Assembly: GCA_036365515.1 (NCBI GenBank)
Contig: CM070873.1
Location: 88,185,948 to 88,249,947 of the forward strand
Reading direction: 5' to 3'
Length of the DNA stretch: 64,000 bases
Origin: Torymus aiolomorphi
Lineage: Eukaryota > Arthropoda > Insecta > Hymenoptera > Torymidae
Part shown: positions 43,978-55,300 of the stretch, one piece after another
Layout: each line of letters starts with the position of its first letter
Position numbering within the stretch: the first letter of the stretch is position 1
Notes under the pieces: generated by a model
Databases searched by the model: none
Told to the model about the DNA's origin: nothing
Seen by the model: only the letters and a program-made list of their open reading frames with translations
Made by a program: the position numbers and the translations under genes

Positions 43978-44903
43978 GTGAGTAACTTTTACTTCTTCAC
44001 AGAATTTCATTTAACTATATTTTAAACGAAGGTGTTCCATCTGTTGGATGTTTAACAACAACCTATTTTAAAATCACTTTTTGATGCTGAAAGGGAACTT
44101 TGACATAGACACAGTTATATGTACATTTCCTGTAGAATATATTTATGATTATTTATGTAATAATAAAATTTCATTTTCATAATTGGAAAATGTAGATATA
44201 ATATGTAGAAAATTTATAAAGATGATTGAAGTTAAAAACAAAGAGTTGCAGTCATTGCTATAAATTCTTTTTAAATATCTACAATCTCTCTATTATTAAA
44301 GTGAGGAGTAGCAGAGATAATTGACACGCTGAAAAATTTCATTTTTGATATTCTGTTGAATAACAAGTAATGTTTTAAGTAAGCAAACTACATTTTTTAA
44401 CTTGTAGTTTGCTTCAATTTTTAAAAGATTTATTTGAAAATTAAAAGATTAATACACAATAACACAGCTAAATATTTTTTGATCTTTAAAGAATTAAAAA
44501 GCCAGTTTAATTATTCTATGACATATAATATGAGTATAGTGAATGGGATAAATGTATTTGATCATTTCCAAATTTAAAGCCAAATTATTGATATAGGTTT
44601 TGAACAACATAGAATATTCAATTTAATGATTGAAAACCTTATTAGTATAGGAATATTTTATTGTAAAATAACAAATATCCTTTCTAGCATAATCGAAATG
44701 CTTTTCTATCCAGGCCAATCAATGATTCTTATCTGCACAAGAATGATGCAGTTGAGTGGCCTTTCGTCGGACATTTTAAACCAACGCCATAATTTAGAAC
44801 TCATTGAAAAAAGATGAAAGAAATGGCATAAATAGATTTTTTCGCATACCACGCATAAAGTATTGTGTTTACTCTCTGATATCAGGGAGTAAAACGTCGC
44901 ATG
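43978..44903. other. Probable intron, AT-rich
   Basis: Follows the GTGAGT donor. A good acceptor at 44713 (TTTTCTATCCAG) exists, but joining in phase 0 gives a stop after three codons. Confidence 0.4.
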
Positions 44904-45078
44904 TACTCCCTTTTAGAAACTGCGACGCCCATGCACGTTTCCCTACTTTTTCCCGGCTAGCGCCGCCTGCGTGTTGCTGCCCTCGCTTTGCTCGGGCCGC
45001 AAGTCACTGCAGGTGGCACTAATCGGGGAAAAAAGTTATAGACACACGAGCATAAGCGTCGCAGTTTCTAGGAGTAAG
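44904..45078. mobile_element. Foldback MITE with CTCGCTTTGCTCG core
   Basis: Arms TACTCC..AGAAACTGCGACGC and complement GCGTCGCAGTTTCTAGGAGTA; core CTCGCTTTGCTCG at 44982-44994. Confidence 0.7.
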
Positions 45079-45625
45079 GTTATGTAACGTTTTCGACCCT
45101 GAAATCAGGGATTAAGCACAAATATCTTTTCGCCGGGCATGCGAAAAAATTGTATATTTCTCTCGCACTGAAAAAGGAACGGTTGAGGATTTCTACCGAA
45201 AGGTGTACAAAATATCGTGCGAGTTGGCGTTCCCGTCGTGCTTTGGTGCTTTGCGATAGCATAATTGCTCCTCCACTTTCGGGACAGAAATTGCTCCGAA
45301 TCGTACACTCGTTATAGCGACGGCAAGGCACAATAGTGTTCTCTCGACCTGGGAGCAGATAATGTACTGCGACAGGGCGCACCGCGACCTTGAGACGTAA
45401 ACAAACGTTTAACATGAGAAGTTATAATGTTGATTCAACTGAATCTCGCTTACTGAACTAGCCCAAGTTAGAGTTACAGGAGAGCGCAGTAGAAGCAACG
45501 TTATTTTTTCTTCTCCGTGCAAATAAATTGTCTTTTTCCATCGGAAATAAAGCATGTAAAATCATAACTTATAAAACGTACTGCTATTTAATTGTGTCAA
45601 TGTTGTATTGCAAAGTCTAAATGTA
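45079..45625. other. Non-coding DNA, mixed composition
   Basis: A GC-moderate stretch (45100-45410) with no supported frame. Confidence 0.3.
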
Positions 45626-46853
45626 GGGGAAGGCGGGGCATGGCGTGTCAGGTAGGTAAGTTTGGCACCCTCATATTTTTAATATTAATGAATGCAAAAA
45701 ATGTAATTTTTACATAAACCTAATTAGATATGCTTTTAGAATTTTCCTCTATACTTTTGAGATTATAGATAATGTTTAACATTTAATTTAATAAGATTGA
45801 AAATCGGTGCTTAGAAACAAGGTTGACTTCATTTTTAAGTCGCTTGGAGCAACGAGAAAATGATTTTTTTTCTAAATGAGACCAAACCTATTTGATAGTT
45901 TCAACTTTTATCTTTCAAGCCCTGTTTTTGTTTTTTTCAGAAAATCTTTATAAATAATATAATTAAAAAATGAAAATGGTATTAAAATGGGGCATGACGT
46001 GGCACCCTGGCGGGGCACGCGTGGCACACTCGGGCGTATCAGTGCGCCGCGGCGGCCGCCGAGCGAAGTGATGTAACCTACAAACCAAAAGTGGAGCAAG
46101 ATGGGTTAACAACTACGCAGTGCAATAATTTAGTTTTAAGTAGTTTTTAGTTTCAATTATTACATTAATAAGTAAATAACGATTATTTCGACTGCGTATT
46201 AAGTTATAGAGTAGAAAAAACAATGGTAAGGAAGGAATCAATTGTAGATACTCAAACTGCCTTTTTCAATGGTCAGGTAGTTCAAATATGCTACATAGAT
46301 GAAAATGATGCAAAATCTTTAAATTTAAACTTATTGTAATAATAATGATAATTTGTTAATCAAACAAAAGTATTATGTTGTGATCATATTTTATAAGAAG
46401 GAATTTATAATATAAAATCATTTATTAAAATGTAATAATTTATTTTAAAATAAAAATTGTTATGTTCCTTAATAAAAATAAAATTTTAAATTTTCAATAG
46501 ACTGATTAATTATTTGATTTTTGAAAATTTTATTATGGCATAATTATTAAAGTATTAATTACTGGAAAAAAGAATTGAAAAATACCTATAGTAAAATATT
46601 AAATTTGACCGTGCCATGCGTGCCCCGTCGGGTGCCACAATCCACCCGCCGGTGGGGCACGTAGAGCATTTTTTCAGAATTTCTTTTCTGTATTTTATCA
46701 ATAATTAAAAGAAAATGAAAAAAAAGTTAATAGTTTATTTTATTTTATTTTTTTCTGATCTAATTATTCCGTTTTTGTACATTTTGAAATAATACACGGT
46801 TTAGTTGTTATTTTTAATCAAAGTTAGGGTGTCACACGTGCCCCGCCCTCCCC
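45626..46853. mobile_element. 1.2-kb TA-flanked element with GGGGAAGGCGGGGCA termini (pogo-like)
   Basis: Ends GGGGAAGGCGGGGCATGGCG and complement CACGTGCCCCGCCCTCCCC, flanked by TA (45624-45625, 46854-46855). Words like GGGGCAYG and GTGGCACC recur inside near 45990-46030 and 46610-46670. A 38-codon frame (46223-46339, starting MVRKESIVDTQTAFF) may be a transposase scrap, but no motif proves it. Confidence 0.75.
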
Positions 46854-46859
46854 TATACG

Positions 46860-47394
46860 CTAGGTAAGTATCTCTGGCGCCGGACGGTCGCGCCGCCTAC
46901 TGGATTTTTTTTAATTTTGGGATTGAGCACGGCAAGTTACATGTAAACACATGTAAATTCAATTTGTATTTAAACGAATTGGAAGGGCCGTCAGTGTAAT
47001 ATAATTATTCTATTAGTATAATACGCACTTTAATAAATACAAGCATATTTAGACATTTCCCACGTGTATGGTTCGCTTTTGAGATACTCTTAGCTTTAAC
47101 ATATTAAGTATACCTATATACATTATATATATATATATATATATATAGGTCAGTAACGTAAATACTAATTAACAATTGTTGATATTTTGAAAAGCTGCCA
47201 CGTCTTAAAAATGGTTGTATTGATTAATTTAAATATAGCTTACATAATTACAATAATATTTTGTATGATGGATAGTTCTAAATTCGTTAAAATAGGAACT
47301 GAATTTACATTTGTTTGCTTGTAACTCGCCGTGCTCACGACCCCATAATTGAAAAAATCTTCGGCAGCCGACGCTCGCCGCGATACTTACCTAG
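46860..47394. mobile_element. 535-bp foldback
   Basis: Tips CTAGGTAAGTATC and GATACTTACCTAG; arms about 75 bp with GGCGCCGGACGG.. and GAGCACGGCAAGTTACATG. The interior is AT-rich and includes a (TA)n run at 47123-47147. Confidence 0.8.
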
Positions 47395-47692
47395 AGTATT
47401 GTGCATTTATTATATGTATAGTCACATACAGTAATTTCAATACACGCAATGATTTTAATTATAATCTATAAATGATGAATGCAAACTACTTCTCTTACGC
47501 GGCGCAGTTGTTTTCTTTCTCACAAGTGTTGTTTTCTCCCTCATATGCGGCAACTATCTCGCCTGAGTACCGCGGAGTAATTTTTCTCCCGAAAACGGGG
47601 GAACGGTTATGCCAACAGTGGAGGGAGAAATTCTGCGCCGCGAAAAGAGCAAGTCGAGCACCGCTGCCGTTTCAGTGCGGAAGCAATGAAGG

Positions 47693-47760
47693 CTATGAAC
47701 GTCCGCGAGTTGCTGTTCCTCGCTTCGCTCGGGCATCAAATCCCTCACGGGCGTACATAG
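47693..47760. repeat. Short hairpin with CTCGCTTCGCTCG core
   Basis: TATGAACGTCCGCGAG..and complement-like CCCTCACGGGCGTACATA around the core at 47719-47731. It sits in a GC-moderate block (47500-47770) that may be a larger decayed element. Confidence 0.5.
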
Positions 47761-47769
47761 TCTACCTTA

Positions 47770-48660
47770 CTCCCTATCCGTATGAAAAAAAAGAAATGTA
47801 TAAAACCTTATACAACCGTACAAAACTGTATAAAAACGTATAAAACCGGATCTAAACATTGGTTTTTGGACAACTTTATATATTGAACATTTCTTTGTTT
47901 TTACTAAATCATCAAATCATCTTCTTTTATAAATTATATTCACACAATTTTATTATGCTACATTATTCTGAAATAAAGTTATTGAACATTTTTTTACAAG
48001 TAGTTCAAATGATTTACTTTTCACTTTATTTATTTAATCGAAATAATGAAATATAATGTTAAGAATTTTAAGTATACCACTTATAGACATCAAGTGATCT
48101 TGATGAACTATAATAAATTTAAGTTTTTCAAAAATAATGAATTATTTAAACTTTAGCAAATGCAAAATGGTAATAAATAGTCTAAGGTTAGCAAATGCTT
48201 TTTAATCACATATTAATCTATTTAGGTCAGTGTCACGTCATCAGAAATTTAATTCTCTTATTACGTGTAACACGCACGCATATTTGCCGAACATTTATTA
48301 ATTTTCACACGTAAAAATTCTGGAAAAATTTCATTCTACAGATGAAATTTTTCTAAAATTTTAACTTTTGGATTATTTTTAGCAACTCTTTAATTTAAAC
48401 ATTCGATTTTTAATTAACTTGATTGGACTTCAGGTAAATTAAGAATAGTACGTTCTGCAATTAGGGAAGAAAATTGACTTTTTCTAGCGAGGATGATAAT
48501 TGAGGACGAGAGATAGATGAGTGCTGAATATCATCAACCAAGTCTGAAAAAGTCAATTGCTCCCTTGTTGCACATAGCACTTTTTTTAATGAGTGCAGGA
48601 AAATTAAAGTAACAGGAGGCTAAATTAAAGGAAAATACTCGATTTTCCATTCGCCGTTTT
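47770..48660. other. AT-rich non-coding DNA
   Basis: A TATAAAACNGTA-type short repeat occurs near 47795-47850; otherwise nothing recognised. Confidence 0.4.
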
Positions 48661-49200
48661 AAGGTAGATTCTCGTCATCATAAACGGGTCTGATTCGATC
48701 GCGTTCCCGCGTACAGTGCGCATGTGAACAATCCACAATAGCGGTTCGATCGAACGGAACTTATCGAGAACGGCTTCATTCGGCAACCGCCTCTAATAGA
48801 TAGGTATATATAAGTATCGGTTGCGCGCGCTCCTTTCAAGTTTCATCCGTGACGAGAGAGGTCTTTGAGAGCCGCGAACTCATTACTCATGCAGCGCGAA
48901 TCTTTTGCACTTTCCGCTATAAGGATTATCGCAAGTTTTCCGGAGACACTTCTCATGCGTATTCGCATGTGCACACACCTCTGTTTACACGCGTTCGCCT
49001 TATCAGGCCAAACACCGCAGCAGCACACGATCTCGAAACATTTCGTCATTCGGCAAACGCATGAGCGCGAGCTGCCGTCGGGGAAACAAGTCAGAGTCGC
49101 TTTCTCTCCCCTCCTCTCGCCCCTCTCTTTCTCTCTCTCCCTCTCGTGGTGTTTAGCTCTGCATCAGTAGTACCGATACTTCCTCTTGACTCACGTAAGG
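48661..49200 (+). promoter_or_regulatory. GC-rich promoter candidate with TATA-like box
   Basis: TATATATAAG at 48805-48814 is followed by a CpG-rich, CT-tract-containing segment. A start near 48837 would be at normal spacing. The frames that follow carry no motifs, so a non-coding first exon is the most one can infer. Confidence 0.3.
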
Positions 49201-49472
49201 CTTCCAGAAGGAGAGAGAAAATACTAACCGTCTACTTATTTCTACGGGGTTTGTTTATCTTGTTTCTATCCTTTTGATCGCACTTTCCATATACCTATAG
49301 AAATACCAACAATCATATCATTTGCTTCATTTTCTATCACTAATGAATGAGCTGAGTCGCTTATTGTGTTTTAAGCGAATTCCCACTTTTATTTTATTCT
49401 GCTTTTTGTATTGCTAGCAGTAACATAGTTTAAATTTAAAAAAGTGGCTGCCCGCGCTCCACGATAAGCATG

Positions 49473-49699
49473 ATCCTCTCTTAAAAAAGTGATGACGGAA
49501 ATGTTCCTCTCTTAAAAAAGTGATGACGGAAATGTTCCTCTCTTAAAAAAGTGATGTCGGAAATGTCAAGCCGAAATAAAACGTTTGCGATTGGTCAAGT
49601 CCGTTTAAAAGGAGCCCATGATTCGTTGCCGGGACGTTAGATTTTTGCTTGAGGTCTTAGCTGATTCGCCCTCTCTTAAAAAAGTGTCGACGGTGATAT
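49473..49699. repeat. 31-bp tandem repeat
   Basis: Three units (49473-49503, 49504-49534, 49535-49565) of TCCTCTCTTAAAAAAGTGAT plus GACGGAAATGT, and an outlier CCTCTCTTAAAAAAGTG at about 49671. Confidence 0.85.
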
Positions 49700-50128
49700 T
49701 GGTCCAAATAAAACCCACAAAGTTTGGAATTATGCAATATTTAAACTAACAAACAAAAAAGTATTAAAGTTTTATCTGTAGTTAACAATGAAGGATTATG
49801 AATACTGTTCTGATTACAGTTAAATTTCTAACCTCAAAATTTTTGTATTCTAGAAACAAACTAAAATAAATTCAATCCAAGTTTCAATAAAAAATATTGG
49901 ATAAATTTGCGTACGTTAAAAAGTAAAATGCCAGTGGTAGAAATTTTTTATAATGAACATATTGCTATAAAACGTAATTCTTCTATATAGCACTAGGTGT
50001 ACGATTGTTAAAATGACAAAACAAAAAATGAAATAAAAATTTGTAATGAATTTTTCAAAATGTATATGCTTGTAGTTTTACTTTATTGCTTTTTAAAAAA
50101 TGTGAACTGCCGTTAGGTGTGAAAAAGA

Positions 50129-50154
50129 TTTTTTTTTTTTTTTTTTTTTTTTTT
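50129..50154. repeat. Poly-T run
   Basis: 26 T in a row. Possibly a retrotransposon tail on the minus strand, but no element body is recognised next to it. Confidence 0.7.
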
Positions 50155-51253
50155 CGAGAACAAACGAATAGGGGGTCTGCAAGAAGCCCTATAAAATTCT
50201 GTAAAAGCAAACAAATCCCATTTGCATTCACTTGGCTTTTCAGATCGAAGCTAAGCTCAAAATGTTCTCCTATAAAAAGTTTTGACGTTGAACATAACTA
50301 ATTTTTTTGTAAGGTTTTGTTCTGAAACTTAATTTTTTTATTTCAATTCAATGAATAGTTCATGCGAGATAAATAAATAATAAAAAATGCACTGTATACT
50401 TTTCTGAAATGAATTGTTTTGGAAAAGATCACGCTGTATAAATTACAAGAGCTTGTTTCACTCGGTAAACTTGTGCTCCTAAAGAGCAATTGTTTGGCAA
50501 GGATTTCGCTTACTTTCTTCGTTCAAGGGTATGACGGTGTTTTAGATATGAGATGGATTCATATGATGAGTCACTTTTTACAGACCATCCTTATTGATTT
50601 TTTTACCCAAGAGACTTGTGAACATTCTACCTACGTTTTCGAAGGTTGTCTTCTTCTCAGCTCCAATTACTATAGAGCAATTTTAGTGTGTAACTGTAAA
50701 TACTATATTGGAGTCTGACGATGTATTAATAATTAAACTGATCATTAATCTATATACATTAATAAATCATTTATTTTCAATCATCACTCTGTGAAATTAG
50801 TAGGAAGATTTTCTATAGGTACTGCGAACATCATCCTGCCCTTGTTCTGCATCTTTCAAAGCACTTAATAGTTAAAATATTTTCTGAAAATTTTTTTTTG
50901 TTGACAATTTTCGAATCACTTAAAAGCTAATAATTATAGTAAAATATAGATGTTATGTTGGGCTAAGAAAAAGGTGTCTCAAGGTCCAGCCCTTGTCTTT
51001 CGATATATGCACACTATAGGCAGGCGACACTCGACGATCAAACTCTTGTGCGGGCGTCTTCTCTGTTCTTCGGGCACTGCGCGAGCTCACCCATACACAT
51101 GCACGCACGTGCACACCGAAGCGCGAGCCTTGCATCTTTCTGGAACAATGAACTTTCTCACTCCTCGTTTAGTCTTACGTAAGTCCGAGAGAGATAGACA
51201 CACTGGCTGTAGCCGTGCGTCTTTATATACGCGCACCGTGCAGTTGCGCGCAC
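50155..51253. other. Non-coding DNA
   Basis: A 99-codon frame at 50419-50718 has no splice support, motif or recognisable similarity. A GC-moderate patch at 51030-51250 is likewise unexplained. Confidence 0.3.
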
Positions 51254-51424
51254 TCGACAGCGTTTATATAGATACACATATTCACACACACATACACACA
51301 GCATGCACGCGCGTGCGCATATACACACACACACACACACACATTCACACACGCAGCAGACACACAGACACCCACACACACTACACACACACGCACGCAA
51401 GCACGCAGGTGCATAACTATATAT
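51254..51424. repeat. CA-rich low-complexity tract
   Basis: CACACA runs interrupted by TA, GC and GACAC words. It generates spurious His/Thr and Cys/Val frames. Confidence 0.9.
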
Positions 51425-51544
51425 ATATGAGAATCGGTACGAGACTGCGATTACTTTGATTTTGCCGCAACGTACCTCAAACAGATTGTCGCATCAGTAT
51501 GGTAGAGTCGCAATTGGTATGTTTAAGTACTGGATGAATTTCCT

Positions 51545-52331
51545 ACACGGAGAGAAAAATTTCAGTAAAAATTACAAAAAGTTCCGCAATTTTTACTGAA
51601 CTTTTCGGTACTGTGGTAACAGACTGCCAAAATGAGCGGATTTACTTGACTTTCTATACTTTTTATAGAATTTTCAGTATAAATTACCGAACTGTTCAGT
51701 AAATTTTAAGAGAAGGTTTGGAAGTTTTCGTTGGCGTAACGTGCGGTGGCGCTGTTGACTGTTGTGCGCATGCGCGTTCTTGAATTTCAGCGAGAATTAC
51801 CGTGCACAACCGGTAGATGGCGAATATTGAAACTCGCAAGTGACCACGACTTTCCTCAGTTAGTATATAAGTCCGCTGAGTTTCTAAAGTTCATATGTAA
51901 GCGTTTGCGTATTGCGAAATGTAAGGCATTACTTAGGTTATGTGTAGTATAGTAGTTAGATATGTTTAGGACTTTAGATATAAAAATTTCCTATGTAAAA
52001 GCGGCGTGCATATTTACATCTTATCTTACACCACAAGGAAAGCAACACTGGATTCCCAACTATTAAAATGGCGATAATTGCGATTAATATAAATTATTCC
52101 AATAAATGGATAAATTTTTTTTAATTACCATATTCGCCATATTCTATAAAATTTATAACTCAAAAAAGAGTAAAAATTACGGAACGGTTCAGTAAAAAGT
52201 AAGTGCTTAGAAAAATTACCGAACTGTTCTGTAAAATTTACAAAAATGTCAGTCTGTTACCATAGTACCGTGAAGTTCGGTAAAAATTATCGAACTTTTT
52301 GTAATTTTTACTGAAAATTTTCTCTCCGTGT
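51545..52331. mobile_element. 787-bp foldback element, CACGGAGAGAAAA termini
   Basis: Tips ACACGGAGAGAAAAATTTCA and complement TTTTCTCTCCGTGT. The TTTTTACTGAAC / GTTCAGTAAA word and ACCGAACTGTTC variants recur many times in both orientations. A 68-codon frame inside has no support. Confidence 0.8.
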
Positions 52332-52372
52332 ACACGATTTAAAAGGAACGTAAAATTATTGTCTTCTTATCT

Positions 52373-52925
52373 CTCTGAACTAAATTCAGTGAGAAATCAC
52401 TGTTTTAGAGTGTAAAGTCGGGCACTGTCGAAATAGTGCATATTCACTCCGAAGTAGTGTATATACACTGAATTATCAGTGTATCCACTGTTTAGTAGTG
52501 TACACTGAGAAAAAATTTTTGTAAAAATTATTATTATTTTGGTAAAAATTACCATACTGTCTTATAAAGCCACACAAAATATTACCATACTTTACAAGAA
52601 ATTTTACTAGAAATATAGGAAAATTTACTATATTGTATTATAAAATTTACTGTAAAGTATGGTAATTTTTTGGGTTTTTACAGTCTGTGGTGGCTTTACT
52701 AGAAGTATATGGTAATTTTTCCAAAACTTTTTTTTCAGTGTATATACGCTATTTCAGAGTGCAATTCATTAGTGAATATTCACTAACTCTACGGTGGAGC
52801 AATTTCCACTAACGTTTAGTGGTTTTTTCACTAATTTAATTTTAGAGAGCATATTCACTATTTCGACAGTGCCCTACTTTAGACTCTAAAATAGTGATTT
52901 TTCACTGAATTGAATTTAGAAAGTA
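52373..52925. mobile_element. Foldback element rich in AGTG/CACT words
   Basis: Outer arms AAATTCAGTGAGAAATCACT..GGGCACTGTCGAAATAGTG and complement (52860-52910). TAGTGAATATTCACTAA-type palindromes fill it. It contains a second element at 52502-52742. Confidence 0.65.
52502..52742. mobile_element. 241-bp nested foldback, CACTGAGAAAAAA termini
   Basis: ACACTGAGAAAAAATTTTTG and complement TTTTTTTTCAGTGT; interior GGTAAAAATTACCATACT words in both directions. The tips resemble 51545 and 58297. Confidence 0.75.
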
Positions 52926-53063
52926 TATCTTACACATACGTCGATCGCTTCTTTGTAGTTTTTCAACTTTTTCTCTTTAGTTAATTGAATTGATTTTTCG
53001 TGTTAACCGATTGCAATCTTAAGTGCAGTTCTTGGCCATGCATCTCGGTTTTTATTAAATATT

Positions 53064-53332
53064 CTCTCTATATAAAGTTGAATTAGTGAAAAAGCAATAA
53101 TTATTAGTTAAAATTTCTCCACCGCCGATTTTGTGAATATTCACTAATGAAATACTAAATATTCACTAATTCTTAGTGGAAATATACTATGTCATTAGTG
53201 AAAATTTACTATTTAAAAATAGTAAATTCTTAGTCTTAATTCCTTTAAGAATTAGTGAATATTCGCTAATTCGGTGGTGGAGCAATTTTAACTAATAATT
53301 AGTGGTTTTTTCACTAATTCAACTTTAGAGAG
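53064..53332. mobile_element. 269-bp foldback of AGTGAATATTCACTA words
   Basis: Tips CTCTCTATATAAAGTTGAATT and complement AATTCAACTTTAGAGAG; right arm homologous to 52755-52855. Confidence 0.75.
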
Positions 53333-54539
53333 TTTATACTTTCGATAAGTTCGAAATAATAAAAGATGAACGTTGTTGAGCGTTCATGAAGTGGATAAAA
53401 CATTTATTGATTAATATAATATTTCTCAATTCTACAAAATGCATTTGAACCAGCTTTTTAAAAAATTTAAATATCTATAATTGTCTGTCATTTGTCATTA
53501 AGGAAAACATCGAATTTTTTTTTACTTTATATCTTTAAAAATATTCAATATTACTTTGCAAAAATGTTTGGATTATTAATTTGTTCTCATAGTTTCAGTA
53601 AATATGTTTCAGTTGTCTAGCGATAATGGGTCTAACTAAATAGCCTTCTTATACGTAGGGCAATTCAATTTTCAACACAACCCCTTTATTAGATGCACGG
53701 ATATTTATGAATCCATTGTTTTTTTTTTACAACTTTCGGATTGCAATTTTACAAGAATTGTTTATATATTCACTAAAAAATTATAGAGGGTGTAGTATAT
53801 GGCATAGGCAATGTATATGTAAAATTTGATTGAAATTTCATAATTAGTTTCTAAAATATTCGAGGTAAAAGACTTAATTATTTTTAAAGATTTATTATAA
53901 TATGATTCGTCATATCCTTAAGATTACATTGCTAGGTATAATAATATTTTTCGACGTTGAAAATTAATATAAGGAAATAATTAATTAATTTTGAGGTAGC
54001 TAAGTGCCAATGCGTCGGCCGTTGTTTTTATAGTTATTTTCTTTAGTAATGAAAAAACTCGTCACTTTTACGGTTATAAAGTTTAATATTCTAAAAACAG
54101 TATCTTCTCTTTAAATATATATTACAGTCCTTGAAATGTACGCGTACATCAAGATGTTAAATAGACTTTCATAGTTGTAGTAAAATTAATCACCAGATGA
54201 TGTCAGACTTTGCGAAAAAGTTATCGCTGAAAGGCTATGTGACACATTAAACTAGAATAGAAAATTGTAATATTCACTTTTCTGTTTTAGTACATTTTAC
54301 TGAAATTTTACGACTAATGATTATGAATTCGATTATGTTGCCTTGTAATACATACAAAAAAGTTGTAATACAAATTTCTTTGATTACCAAAATAAAAGAA
54401 GGTGTGGCACTCGATAAGTTGTAGAAACGAGTAATCAGATTCATCGTGCGCGAAGCTCGATGTGTTCGTAGCAAGCTACACCATCAATTGAGAATAACTG
54501 CTTAAAATAATGTTAGTCAAACAAAGACGCTCAAGCCCA
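53333..54539. other. AT-rich non-coding DNA
   Basis: Nothing recognised. Confidence 0.4.
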
Positions 54540-55300
54540 GCTCATTCAAATCCGAACCGAAAGAATTAATTGAAAAGAATTGTCTCGCTTGTCAGCTCCG
54601 GATCGCGCGATATTCGAGCCCAACAGTTTCTAACGCCAGCCTGATGCCGCCTCCACGAAAGCATAGACTCAGTGCCATTCTCCCGACGTAAGCAGCCAGA
54701 AAATCTCATATAGACCGAGGCTCAATAACAAGCGGCGGTATTCCAGTCACTCTCCTCGTGAAACTAGCACGCGCACGAGAAGAATCCCACGCGCGATTTC
54801 TCGTAATATACGTGCAGCATATACACACCGAAACAGAAAAGAACTTCCTTCGCCTTATTTATCCGGTTTTCATTCGGGCTGCGCTGTAGCTATTGTATCG
54901 CGATAATAAGAACAGCTCCCCCTTCGACGAATGTAGCGTTAGGTTGGAGAGCACTTTTCCCGAAGCCCCTCGTGCAGCGACGTCGCCCGGTATGCTGCGC
55001 CCTGCTACCGACTGCGATAACTCAGAAATCGAGACGCTGTGTGTACGTGCAGGTGTGGGGCTATAACGTAACGGCGTTTACTTTAATCGCGATAACATTT
55101 ATCGCGTTTCTTCTCACAAGCGCTGCCGTACACATGTGCATACTAGCTGCAGTCCTGCATATATATATACCACCACTCTACAGCCAGGAGGTAGAAAGGG
55201 AGAGAGCAGGAGAGGCTGTTGTAAATACCGATTTTAATGTAGCGGTTCTTCTGCACGCGTTTATGCACTCCGCCTTTTTAATCCTAACGTGAGGGATCGT
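54540..55300. promoter_or_regulatory. GC-rich island without a supportable frame
   Basis: CpG-richer block. A 106-codon frame at 54972-55292 has some hydrophobic runs but no signal, splice site or motif that would support a gene. It may be regulatory. Confidence 0.2.

Noticed and set aside
44714..44792. Possible second exon after 43977 (good acceptor, frame PINDSYLHKNDAVEW)
   Set aside because: Joining to the phase-0 donor at 43977 gives a stop after three codons. The attractive frame is in another phase.
50419..50718. 99-codon frame as a gene
   Set aside because: No splice sites, motif or composition change; expected by chance in DNA of this length.
54972..55292. 106-codon frame with hydrophobic segments
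   Set aside because: GC-rich DNA, no recognisable signal peptide or motif, single unsupported frame.
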